Shown one piece after another: positions 7,387 through 15,263 of a DNA stretch of 17,561 nt. Under the pieces are notes generated by a model. The model was not told the origin of the DNA and did not search any database. It was given only the letters and a program-made list of their open reading frames with translations. This DNA comes from Coemansia sp. RSA 1804 (taxonomy: Eukaryota; Kickxellomycota; Kickxellomycetes; Kickxellales; Kickxellaceae). The stretch spans positions 1-17,561 of the forward strand of contig JANBTH010000429.1 in the NCBI GenBank assembly GCA_027578815.1, in the 5' to 3' direction. Each line of letters begins with the position of its first letter. Positions within the stretch are counted from its first letter, which is position 1. The position numbers were made by a program, and so were the translations under genes.

Positions 7387-9066
7387 ATGGTGCTGTCAGA
7401 CATTACGCAACGCATAAAGAACGCGAGCCTTGCTGCTGATTCTGGAGCACAGCCTTCGGTTAGACAGACAACCTTATTCGATTTGCTAAACACCACGAAG
7501 AATCGCCATAAGCGCCAGAGGCAGGCTGGCCGCGTAACAGTGGATAAAGAGAACGTGAATGACGAGAACACCAGCCCTTGTGCAGATGAAAAACAAGCCA
7601 AGCGCATATGCGTTGGATCCCCAAGACGCGCTCGGGCGAACCATTCCCCCTCTACACGCAATAACCTGCTTCTATTCGACGAGCCGCAGGAGCAGCCGCG
7701 TAAGTGGGCCAGATATTGTGTAGCTCCAGCCTCGCCCCCTTTGCGTATTCCTCCAATGTTTGGACAATGCAGTATTCTCGTGGCAATTCGACAAAGAGGC
7801 TACCAGGTTATCTCGCCGTCCATAATATCTACTATAGATAGACTGTCATCGCTTGTATCTCCGACAGCGCGTACTTTTAGACTTCAATCGGTCGACGAAC
7901 CGCAACTGACTGTGCTACCTCTTGCATGCAAATACAGCAATAGCGCAAAAACGCATGGAAGGCTTTCTCTTGTAGATGAAAGCGGATACATTAGTATATT
8001 TGATACGCTCAGCGAGCAGGACGACGCATCACAACAGCCTGCCACCGAAGGTATGCGACCAATAATTAAATGGAAGGCTCATGATAACTCGGTCTTTGAC
8101 TTTGAGTGGAGCCCCTTTGATGATCAAATTGTAACAGCATCAGCAGACGAGATGTGCAAGCTCTGGGATGTTGAGCGGCAGCAAGCTCTGGGAGTGTTTA
8201 GTGGACATACACAAACCGTGCGGTCGGTAAGCTGGCAATGCAGCAGTCTGCACTGCTTTTCAACTGCATCTCGCGATGGATCGATCATGGTCTGGGATAT
8301 ACGTTGCAACAAAACCACCACAAACTCTCCTGGGGAGCTGCTCTACCGCCCTGTAAACACAATTTCTGGCGCTCACCACGATGTTCGAGGCTCAAAGAAG
8401 CCAACCCGCAACAAGCACAGCGTCATTACTGGCAGCGTAACGGCAATCAAACACCTTTGCCATGATGCAAATGTAATTGCATCTGCAGGTTCTACAAACG
8501 AGATAATAAAGTATTGGGATATGAGAATGACCGCACCAGTACGCTCTGCAATTCTTTCTACGCCCGTTGCTTCGTCACTTCTTGGATCGGCCACAACGCG
8601 GTCGCGGGGGATTGCGTCGCTTTCTATAGACCCTGACGGAACGCGTATTTATGCAGCTTGCAATGACAATAGCGTCTATGTGCACAATGCACTGGCGTTG
8701 GGGCAGCCGATATCGCGACTGGAAGCACCAGAGTTCCAATGCAACAGCTTTAACATTGGCACATCCATGAGTCCGTGTGGCAACTATCTGGCGGCTGGGT
8801 CGGCTAGCGGCAGTGTCGTTATATGGGAGCTAGATCAATATGGATACAACAGCAGGAAAACCAGGGCCGTGCTTGATGGACATGGCAAGGAGGTCGGCTG
8901 TGTTGCATGGTATCCTGGCAAGGACCGCGTTCAGCTTGCCACCAGCGGTGATGACGGAACGTTGCGAGTGTGGGATCTAGATTCCAAGCTTGCCGAAGAA
9001 GGAAAGGCTGATCCTATGAGAAAGTATTGCTGGGGATTCTCAAGAATCCAGAAAAGGTCTCTCTAG
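7387..9066 (+). CDS. cdt2: Cdt2/DTL-type WD40 substrate receptor of the CRL4 ubiquitin ligase
   Basis: This 559-aa nuclear protein has a disordered N-terminus (1 to about 120) followed by a WD40 propeller (about 185-535). Cdt2 proteins dock on DDB1-Cul4 and recognise PCNA-bound degrons in Cdt1, CDK inhibitors or ribonucleotide-reductase inhibitors, so that they are destroyed in S phase or after damage. Recognition rests on the DTL-like order of blades: a KWKAHDNSVFDFEWSP repeat near 228, then DGSIMVWDIRCNK (297-309), ISGAH (326-330), SAGSTNEIIKYWDMR and a final HGKEVGCVAWYP repeat (499-510). Two WDxR motifs (303-306, 377-380) are the usual DDB1-contact signature. The N-terminal tail carries a PIP-like QTTLFDLL (27-34), a KEN box (54-56) and SP sites including SPRR (78-81). 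The long C-terminal tail of animal DTL is absent. The ATG has a strong context (A at -3, G at +4). An ACGCGT cluster lies upstream. Confidence 0.9.
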   Translation: MVLSDITQRIKNASLAADSGAQPSVRQTTLFDLLNTTKNRHKRQRQAGRVTVDKENVNDENTSPCADEKQAKRICVGSPRRARANHSPSTRNNLLLFDEPQEQPRKWARYCVAPASPPLRIPPMFGQCSILVAIRQRGYQVISPSIISTIDRLSSLVSPTARTFRLQSVDEPQLTVLPLACKYSNSAKTHGRLSLVDESGYISIFDTLSEQDDASQQPATEGMRPIIKWKAHDNSVFDFEWSPFDDQIVTASADEMCKLWDVERQQALGVFSGHTQTVRSVSWQCSSLHCFSTASRDGSIMVWDIRCNKTTTNSPGELLYRPVNTISGAHHDVRGSKKPTRNKHSVITGSVTAIKHLCHDANVIASAGSTNEIIKYWDMRMTAPVRSAILSTPVASSLLGSATTRSRGIASLSIDPDGTRIYAACNDNSVYVHNALALGQPISRLEAPEFQCNSFNIGTSMSPCGNYLAAGSASGSVVIWELDQYGYNSRKTRAVLDGHGKEVGCVAWYPGKDRVQLATSGDDGTLRVWDLDSKLAEEGKADPMRKYCWGFSRIQKRSL

Positions 9067-9685
9067 CACTATTTTCTTTAGACATTTGGTGTTTGCCTTT
9101 TTCCAGAGTTGCTAGAAACATTCTGTAGCTATCTTTGTAGCGTGTTAAGGTGTGTTTTGTTGTTGATAATTTTTCTGCTTGTGGCCTTTCGTCGGTTATC
9201 CAGCTCGATGGAAGTTGCCTTCAAGTGAAGGCAAAAATATGGCATAGAAACAAAATTGCCCAAACACTAACTTTTTTTTTTTGCAAAAAATATGTCGTGT
9301 TCAGCCTGGGCGCTGCCAATGGCTTATATATTGCAAGCCTGGCTCTTTATAATCTGCAAATGCTCTTAAAAGTTTGCAATTAGTTTAATATAGCATTCTT
9401 TAGTGTCATCGCAATCGACTATCGTGACATGTGGTCCTTGTCTAGCTCATGAAAAAGCCGTTTTTGCATGTTAAATAAGGGAGAGCATTCTTCTAATGGC
9501 GTGCATCCACAGCGTAGACACAACTTAAGCAGATATATCACGCCTTCGCCATTTTTAATGAGGTTTGCGGCGTTCTATTTTTTGCATTCTCAGAATTATT
9601 TATGTACTTTTATTTTAATAACACGGTTGATCACACAGCTTTAAAGTAAGTAGCAAGCAGAGTTGGCATTAAAAAGAACTTGGCA
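9067..9685. other. Intergenic region between cdt2 and the permease gene
   Basis: This 619-bp stretch has no supported gene and no tRNA-like A/B box pair that I could see. It holds a perfect hairpin (9215-9234), an 11-T tract running into a 14-bp palindrome TTTTTTGCAAAAAA (9277-9290), and a TATA-like TTATATATT near 9323-9331. One GATAA (9165-9169) and one TTATC (9196-9200) could be GATA-factor sites relevant to a nitrogen-regulated permease, but two such pentamers are expected by chance. The right end, AT-rich from about 9590, is the likely permease 5' leader. Confidence 0.5.
9215..9234. repeat. Perfect short inverted repeat (hairpin) in the cdt2 3' flank
   Basis: TTGCCTTC (9215-9222) and GAAGGCAA (9227-9234) are exact reverse complements around AAGT. 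The A and T of the spacer can also pair, giving a 9-bp stem with a 2-nt centre. It lies about 150 bp after the Cdt2 stop codon and is followed by AAAAA. It may be a 3'-UTR RNA structure or a protein-binding palindrome; the sequence cannot separate these. Confidence 0.55.
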
Positions 9686-11404
9686 ATGGACTCAGCGAGC
9701 AGGAAGGCTTCGTTGCACGAGAAACGTGTTGAGGTTGGCTCTATCAATCTGGGCCGGGATGATGCTACCAGCCACAGCGAGCCATTAGCCGACGGCGCAT
9801 TGCCCACAGAACCAGCAGAAGCCGCTACAGGTACCAACGAAAATAGCATCAACGAAGGCGCAGCAGACCTGAAAAAGAATATCGGCATTTTCTCAGCAAC
9901 AGGCATGGGCGTCAGTCTGATGGTGGGGTCAGGAATATTTTCAACACCGGCGGCGATTCTAGGTCTTGTTGGAACCCCATCAATGGCGCTTGTTCTATGG
10001 GGAATTGGCGCAGTCATATCGTTTGGTGGAGCCACGGCATTCATAGAGCTGGGACTCATGTACCGCGAGAACGGCGGCACTATGCGCTTCCTTGCGCATT
10101 CGTTTCCCAAGCCAAAGCTCATGCTTTCATATCTGTTTGCCTGGACAATGATTGCATGCATTCGGCCGGGTGCGATTGCGGCAAACGGGCCTGTAATTGG
10201 CAAGTATTGGCTATACGCCATTGGCAGCGATAAAAACTCTAGTACAGGCTGGCACGCACGCGGTGTCGGGTTTGGCTGCATTACATTTGTCACTCTCATA
10301 AATATCCTGTCGGCGAGATGGTCTCTGCGACTAATCAACCTTTTGACTGTAATCAAGATTGCCGTGCTTTTGGTTATTGTCGTCACTGGGATAATCGCAG
10401 CGGCAGGAGGACTGAGTGTTGAGCGCAACAGCAACTGGTCGCGGGGCTTTAGGGGGACCAGCAGCGATGCCCATTCGTATGCCTCAGCACTGACGAAGGT
10501 GTTCTGGGCATACGATGGATTCACAAATCTTGTATACTCGCTTGGCGAGCTCCGCAAGCCCGAGCGCAATCTTCCATGGTCAATTGGCGGTTCGGTTGCT
10601 ATTGTCGGCTTTCTATACATAATGGCAAATGTTGCATTCTTTGTTGTCGTCCCAATCGACATTGCAGTCAACTCGGAGGAGATTCTGGCCGCAGAGTTCA
10701 CATATCGTGTGTTTGGGCATCGGATCGGGCGCGTAGTCCTGCCGGTGCTTATTGGGTTGTCGGTACTTGGCGCTATCTGCGCACAGACATACGGCGTATC
10801 CCGGCTTTTGGATTCGGCCAACCAAGTCGGGTTTATTCCGCATGGCAGAAAAATATGTGGCAATCACAAAAGATTTGGAACACCAGTGAGCGCTCTGTTG
10901 ATAATGTACGCGCTAACTATGATATACTTGCTGGCACCGCCACCTGGAAAAGTGTTTGACCTTTTGGTGGACTTTGTGCAGTGGAGTACCTGGCTCTTCT
11001 ACGGTCTGGCTGCCACTGGTGCAATTGCTCTTCGCTTCAAAAGGCCACACCATCCACTGCGTTCCTTCAAGTCGTTTCATCCACTCAACATTCTGTTCAT
11101 CAGCTTTTGCATCTACATCACTGTGTTTCCATTCATCCCACCATCAAAAGTCAAGGAAGATGCACCCTATCCATTTTACTTGTCGCCATTGCTGGGACTG
11201 ATTACCACATTGGTTGGTCTTATTCCTTGGTATCTGCGCCTTGTATGGTGGCCAAGACAGTCCGGCGCCAACCTCATGGCCTGGGTAGAGGCAGAGGAGC
11301 ACGATAGAGGGAGTGACGAGACAGAAGCGTCGACTACAACCAGCAGTCAACCGGGCAATGTAGAGCATAACAAGCACGAAAGTAGCAACCACCAGATAGC
11401 ATAG
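9686..11404 (+). CDS. APC-superfamily amino acid permease (LAT/Mup1-like)
   Basis: This 572-aa protein has 12 predicted transmembrane helices between about 66 and 524, with hydrophilic cytosolic ends. TM1 has the APC unwound motif GSGIFSTP (about 81-88), which in this superfamily binds the substrate amino and carboxyl groups. TM6 has the FWAYDGFTNL element (about 273-282), followed by GELRKPERNLPWSI (about 287-300). This G-E-L-x-x-P-x-R-N-L-P run is typical of L-type (LAT) transporters and fungal methionine permeases of the Mup1 group. I infer a plasma-membrane amino acid:proton symporter or exchanger; the substrate cannot be read from sequence. The N-terminal tail has several lysines and Ser/Thr of the sort used for ubiquitin-driven endocytosis. 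The start is ATG 9686 (G at -3, G at +4). The 3' end converges on the CDCA7-type gene, 94 bp away. Confidence 0.9.
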   Translation: MDSASRKASLHEKRVEVGSINLGRDDATSHSEPLADGALPTEPAEAATGTNENSINEGAADLKKNIGIFSATGMGVSLMVGSGIFSTPAAILGLVGTPSMALVLWGIGAVISFGGATAFIELGLMYRENGGTMRFLAHSFPKPKLMLSYLFAWTMIACIRPGAIAANGPVIGKYWLYAIGSDKNSSTGWHARGVGFGCITFVTLINILSARWSLRLINLLTVIKIAVLLVIVVTGIIAAAGGLSVERNSNWSRGFRGTSSDAHSYASALTKVFWAYDGFTNLVYSLGELRKPERNLPWSIGGSVAIVGFLYIMANVAFFVVVPIDIAVNSEEILAAEFTYRVFGHRIGRVVLPVLIGLSVLGAICAQTYGVSRLLDSANQVGFIPHGRKICGNHKRFGTPVSALLIMYALTMIYLLAPPPGKVFDLLVDFVQWSTWLFYGLAATGAIALRFKRPHHPLRSFKSFHPLNILFISFCIYITVFPFIPPSKVKEDAPYPFYLSPLLGLITTLVGLIPWYLRLVWWPRQSGANLMAWVEAEEHDRGSDETEASTTTSSQPGNVEHNKHESSNHQIA

Positions 11405-11498
11405 ATATGATTTATGCAGACCAGTATATACAGTATAGAAGGTATTCATACGAGAATAATAGACTTGGAACTAGCGACACAAGGTGCGACAGATTTTT

Positions 11499-12446
11499 TT
11501 AGTTGTCTATCAAAACCAACCAGTCAATATTGGGTGGACAGTGCTTCCAGCCGGTAAAGAGGTACTCTGACTGCATGTCACTGTCGTCTTCAGACTCGTC
11601 GCTGTAAAAAGACTGCGCGACTGCCACGCTAGTGCTCTTGCTTCTTTCTCTCAGAGAGTAAGCAGGTTTGCCCGAATTGCCGCCGTAGTTCTTCCCTTCG
11701 CTGTAGCTTTCGTAGTCGTCATCGTCATCATTTTCGGTCTCGCTGTGTCCATAGAGTTCATCCTGCATGCGTCTTGGCATATAGCTGCTCTTGCGGGCAC
11801 CGTCCTGAGCAGAAAGAAGCACGCCAGGGTTGATATCGTCCGCCTTGATGGCTGTCTTGGCAGCATCGCAACCGTTGGCTTTGATAAACGTGGAGAGCTG
11901 CCCCGTGGGCCGCTTTCCGCGCTTTTTCATGCAGAAGGAGCAGTTGCAAGTGCCACGACATTTGGGACAGAGCCAGCTCGAATGATCTAATATTTCTGCG
12001 TCCTCATTGTAGCGAACCAACAGACACCTATAGTCAAACATGATGTTGCATGTGCTGCTCGAACAGTGGATCTTTGTCTCGATTGTCTTTTGGCGGCACT
12101 GGTGGCACGTATGTCCCAGTTTAGAGTCATACACCCTGTTCCCAACAACTCGACGGCCAGGATCAGCCCTACGTAGCTTTCTCCCTGCAGACCCTTTTTT
12201 GCCTTTCGATCTCTTGTAAGTGTAGGAAGTGTCGATATACCTATCATTTTCGCGGTACGAGACTAGCTTTGAGCGCTTGCGAATGTTGTACTCCCGCACT
12301 GGCTTGTACTCGTCGTTGTCCCGCGGCTTGGCCACGCGCTTTGGAGCTGCAGCCTTGACTGGCACGAGACTTCCTATCTGTAAGCTGGCCAGGAACTCTG
12401 CGTTCTCGCGCATCTGACGAGCACGCTCGTCCTCGTATGAAGGCAT
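11499..12446 (-). CDS. CDCA7-family protein with zf-4CXXC_R1 zinc finger (fungal variant)
   Basis: This 315-aa nuclear protein begins with MPSYEDERARQMRENAEFLA, the short helix (SYE...R..N..FLA.L) common at the start of fungal members. I therefore place the start at 12446, not further upstream, where the frame only reads poly-Leu from an (AAT)n microsatellite. The zinc-binding domain is at about 104-192: RVYDSKLGHTCHQCRQKT, then C128, C133, C141, and WLCPKCRGTCNCSFC with C160, C163, C167, C169 and C172. These blocks closely match vertebrate CDCA7, which recruits the HELLS remodeler and supports DNA methylation maintenance. One cysteine of the vertebrate FCGPC block is D138 here and the loop before it is shorter. 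A basic stretch (about 52-99) precedes the finger, and an acidic Ser-rich tail with a DDDDD run near 240 follows. Partner and role here are inferred from the family. Confidence 0.87.
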   Translation of the reverse strand: MPSYEDERARQMRENAEFLASLQIGSLVPVKAAAPKRVAKPRDNDEYKPVREYNIRKRSKLVSYRENDRYIDTSYTYKRSKGKKGSAGRKLRRADPGRRVVGNRVYDSKLGHTCHQCRQKTIETKIHCSSSTCNIMFDYRCLLVRYNEDAEILDHSSWLCPKCRGTCNCSFCMKKRGKRPTGQLSTFIKANGCDAAKTAIKADDINPGVLLSAQDGARKSSYMPRRMQDELYGHSETENDDDDDYESYSEGKNYGGNSGKPAYSLRERSKSTSVAVAQSFYSDESEDDSDMQSEYLFTGWKHCPPNIDWLVLIDN

Positions 12447-12475
12447 CGGTGGATTGGTATTATGTTTACGTAATT

Positions 12476-12480
<5 letters not shown>

Positions 12481-12518
<38 letters not shown>
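12481..12518. repeat. (AAT)n trinucleotide microsatellite
   Basis: About 12.7 uninterrupted AAT units start about 35 bp upstream of the CDCA7-type start codon, most likely in its 5' leader or core promoter. On the minus strand it reads TTA codons in frame, creating a false poly-Leu N-terminus if a non-ATG start is allowed. Confidence 0.95.
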
Positions 12519-12522
<4 letters not shown>

Positions 12523-12694
12523 CAAAAAGGGGTTGTTTATGCTGCCTGTGTTGGTTCTGAATCACATTCCTGTATTTTCAATCGTCGAAAGAAAAAGTTC
12601 CTGCCAGGGATTTGCCACAGGATGCCCCTTGCCCACGTGAATTAGATTTTGTTACGTTTTTTTGCCACAAGCATAATTTTCAGAGAACCTTCTT

Positions 12695-12718
12695 TTCAGC
12701 GGATGCGGATCCGCTGAA
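12695..12718. repeat. Perfect 10-bp inverted repeat with 4-bp spacer
   Basis: TTCAGCGGAT (12695-12704) and ATCCGCTGAA (12709-12718) are exact reverse complements around GCGG. The right part contains a second, overlapping 10-bp palindrome GCGGATCCGC (12705-12714). CGG-N8-CCG and CGG-N2-CCG arrangements are present, the layout used by dimeric Zn2Cys6 fungal activators. It sits roughly in the middle of the divergent promoter, about 250 bp from either start codon. Confidence 0.8.
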
Positions 12719-12962
12719 GTGAATTATAGTCCAACGAATGCACTAGCCGCGCGTCATTATTTATTTGCTTCATTTCACTTTGTTCACACAATTCTTTCAA
12801 ACTCTTAACCGTTAATGTCCTTTTTCTTTTTCCTTCATTCTGCTACAATTTGTTCTTATATTATCCTTTTGGCCTTCAGAACCGACGCTTACTGTACACT
12901 ACTGCCTCGTTGCAAGACTTAAGAAAAGGGATTCTGGCCGTCTTAACAAGCGCTTGGAAATT

Positions 12963-15156
12963 ATGGAAGCGACTATAAATTGGCTTCACGAAAACACAAA
13001 GAGCCGGGTAGGTGTCTATTATTTCTAGGGTTCCCGTACTCTGTTCAGCAGGAAGCTCCGGCGAACTGTCTACTGCAACAAATTATTGGAGTTAAATGAG
13101 ATATTGCTTGTATTCTAAACAAACAGACACGCCAACTATTTTCTTTCTTTTCTCGTAAAAAGTCCTCGTGTAGTTTGCAAATTCAAAGCAGGTTAATGTG
13201 CTTGTGGAAACCGCGCTGGCGCAGTATAGGGCCCTTCAGCCCAAGATTGCACAGTACGTATCTGAGAGCGGAGTGAGAGAAGCGCTGCTTTGTCTCCACG
13301 GAACCTTGCCTGTCCCTTTTGGCGGCTCCACATTTAACATCCCCGTAGTGTTTTGGCTGCCGAGAGGGTTCCCAGAGAACCCACCAATGACGTTTGTTAC
13401 CCCAACACGCAGAATGGTCATCAAGGTCAGTAAGCACGTCGATGGGCGCGGACGAGTATATCATCCATATATGGCTGGGTGGTCAGGCTCGTCAACGCTT
13501 GTTGAGTTGTTTCAGAACCTCATCGTACTCTTCTCAAATGAGCCGCCAGTGTACAGCACTCCAGCGTCTGCCGTAGGAGCAGCTAGCAACAGCCTCGCTG
13601 CATCGCCTCAGATGCCGCTAGGCTCGGTGTCCATGTCTACTCTTCCGCATGTGGGCACGCTATCCATGTCCTCTCTACCGTCGATGGGCGCCATGTCCAT
13701 GCATTCGCTGCCTCAGTCAGTACCAGCGACCATGCCTATATCTGCCTCCAATTCCCCGCGACCAGTTGCTTCTGTGCCTCATTCGCCAGCCTTTGTTCGT
13801 CCAATTTCAACTGCCGAAGAAGACCTTGCCTCGCTTAACACCATGTCCTCTGCAAGCAACCACGGTGCTCAATCTCAAAGTATGGCGCCGCCGCCACACA
13901 TACCAAGTATTTCAATTGACGCTGCGGAACAAGGCGTTGCTATTCTTTCCATTGGCCAGGGTTCCCAACATCAAACATCCCAGGCCCTGGCCTCTGAACC
14001 TGTCCAAGCGTCTCAGCAGCCACAGCCACAGTCTTTACAGCAAGATCAGAAACAGCAACAGCAAAATGAAGAACATGGCGCGCAGGAACAGAACTTGGAG
14101 AGTAGCCACGGACAAGAGCAGCAGAGAACGAATAACTACAAGTTTAATCCAGTTGCTGGGAGACCGCCAATTCCGACTCTAAATTCTTCCAATAGCGCAA
14201 GTAATCCCGAAAGCATAAGCACCATCACCACTGGTGGCACTCTGGCTGTAGCGAACTCAAATGCAGGAACCACCGTTCCTGATGCTCGCCCGTGTAGCTA
14301 TGCGTCTGAAAGTGACACAATGAGCGAGCGAGCTAAGCGCTGGTCCACAACAGACTCTGCCTTGTCCTTTAACGATGCGCCTGATGAAGAGCAGACTCCT
14401 CTAAATGCCGTTTCTACAACACAGCCAGGGTTGCCGCCTGCTGCATCGATTGATAGCACCTCTACCGCTGGCTTGGCACACGCCTTGCTGGCAACGGCTG
14501 CGTCAAAGCAGGTCGGCTCTGAAGCTGTTGTAACGCCGACAACAGCAACATCAGCTTCTGTCTCTATTCCCGATACCGCAGTCGCAAAAGCCACGGCCTC
14601 CCCGACACGCCCCACACAGCAGTCGTCGTTGCTTGATGATCAGCCCATGGACGATCCGCAAAAGCGTCTGCTCGGCTATAAGCTAGCAATGCTGGATAAA
14701 GTGGTTGGAGCTGTTGATAGATCACGCGAGAAACACACCCGAGTAAACAAGGAGTTGCTTGATCAATCGGCAAACCTTAACTCTGGGGCTGGTGTGATAG
14801 CGGAGGAGAGGCATCAGCTACTGGAATCGCAGCGCCAGTTGTCAGCAAACATCAGTGTTCTCGAAAACAAGCTGAATGAGCTAAATGAAAAGAAGGGTGA
14901 ATTCCCTGATGTCTCGCAGATCAAGAACGTCTGCCACATCTTCCGCGGCCAGACACCAGCGATGGAGCAGCTTTTCAACCTGTCGGGCGAGATCTCTGCG
15001 ATTGATGACACAATCTACATGCTGGGAAAGGCTCTTAACGATGGGAAACTGCCTCTTGGTATATACATGCGACAGATCCGCAAGCTAGCGCAACAGCAGT
15101 TTATGGCCAAGGCACTGGTTTTCAAGATCCGCGAGCTCTGCTCATTAGACAGATAA
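12963..15156 (+). CDS. vps23: ESCRT-I subunit Vps23/TSG101 (UEV domain), two exons: 12963-13007 and 13174-15156
   Basis: The spliced product is 675 aa. The main frame has no ATG at its 5' end and lacks the first UEV helix. ATG 12963 (A at -3, G at +4) opens a 15-codon exon, MEATINWLHENTKSR, ending at a GTAGGT donor; a TAG acceptor at 13173 joins in frame. The result restores the WL...(Y/F)...VNV...Y helix of UEV domains (about 1-145). As in TSG101, the E2 active-site Cys position is Tyr (KHVDGRGRVYHPY), so it binds but does not conjugate ubiquitin. A long Ser/Pro/Gln-rich linker (about 146-505) follows, then a coiled coil (about 510-590) and a C-terminal steadiness box (about 592-673, with IDDTIYMLGKAL). 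Vps23 sorts ubiquitinated membrane proteins into multivesicular bodies at endosomes with Vps28, Vps37 and Mvb12. The family call is secure; the first exon is inferred. Confidence 0.88.
13008..13173 (+). other. Phase-0 spliceosomal intron of vps23
   Basis: The 166-nt intron starts GTAGGT and ends GTGTAG. A pyrimidine-rich tract (about 13137-13155) precedes the acceptor, with branch-point-like TTCTAAAC (13113-13120) or CCAACTA (13132-13138) upstream. The reading frame has stops inside, including the acceptor TAG itself. A second acceptor, AAAGCAG ending at 13191, is also in frame and would drop six residues. The first fits UEV spacing better (26 rather than 20 residues from the Trp to the conserved Tyr). 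Confidence 0.75.
13624..13722 (+). repeat. Three tandem 33-bp repeats inside vps23
   Basis: These encode three imperfect 11-residue units in the linker (residues 166-198): SVSMSTLPHVG, TLSMSSLPSMG and AMSMHSLPQSV, with consensus xxSMSxLPxxG. They lie just after the UEV domain in low-complexity sequence. Confidence 0.75.
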
Positions 15157-15263
15157 TTATCAATTTAATAATCAAATGGTGGACATGATGACTAGATAAA
15201 TAAACCACCGTGAAAAAATAAAAATGCATTTGTCGCGATAACTGCGGTCCCCTGTAGCAATCT
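15157..15263 (+). terminator. Convergent 3' flank with vps23 poly(A) signals
   Basis: AATAAA occurs at 15199-15204 and again at 15217-15222, about 45 and 65 bp after the vps23 stop, consistent with polyadenylation of that transcript. The opposing Gln-rich gene ends at 15264, so the two 3' UTRs probably overlap. I see no matching AATAAA on the minus strand in this gap. Confidence 0.6.

Larger units (their letters stand above)
12447..12962. promoter_or_regulatory. Divergent intergenic promoter between the CDCA7-type and vps23 genes
   Basis: The two genes point away from each other and share 516 bp. Within it lie an (AAT)n tract next to the CDCA7-type start, a perfect 10-bp inverted repeat (12695-12718), a GC-rich CCGCGCGTCA (12748-12757) that is one base off an MCB consensus, and T/C-rich tracts around 12785-12840 on the vps23 side. 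No ORF of its own is supported. Transcription start sites cannot be located from sequence alone. Confidence 0.55.

Noticed and set aside
8645..8650. Single ACGCGT inside the Cdt2 coding region, and another at 362-367
   Set aside because: Isolated hexamers are expected by chance; only the promoter cluster is notable.
9298..9309. GTTCAGCCTGG resembling a Pol III B box
   Set aside because: It is off consensus, and no A box or cloverleaf could be formed around it.
9631..10863. 410-codon open frame on the minus strand
   Set aside because: It lies antisense to the permease, whose coding is unambiguous. Its translation has no domain pattern and the openness follows from codon bias of the true gene.
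12447..12521. Poly-Leu N-terminal extension of the CDCA7-type protein
   Set aside because: It comes from translating the (AAT)n microsatellite from a non-ATG codon. Family members start at the MPSYEDERAR-like helix.
13198..13200. GTG as the start codon of vps23
   Set aside because: Nuclear genes rarely use GTG, and the UEV domain would lack its first helix. The upstream ATG exon plus intron explains the frame better. The ATG at 13196 is out of frame.
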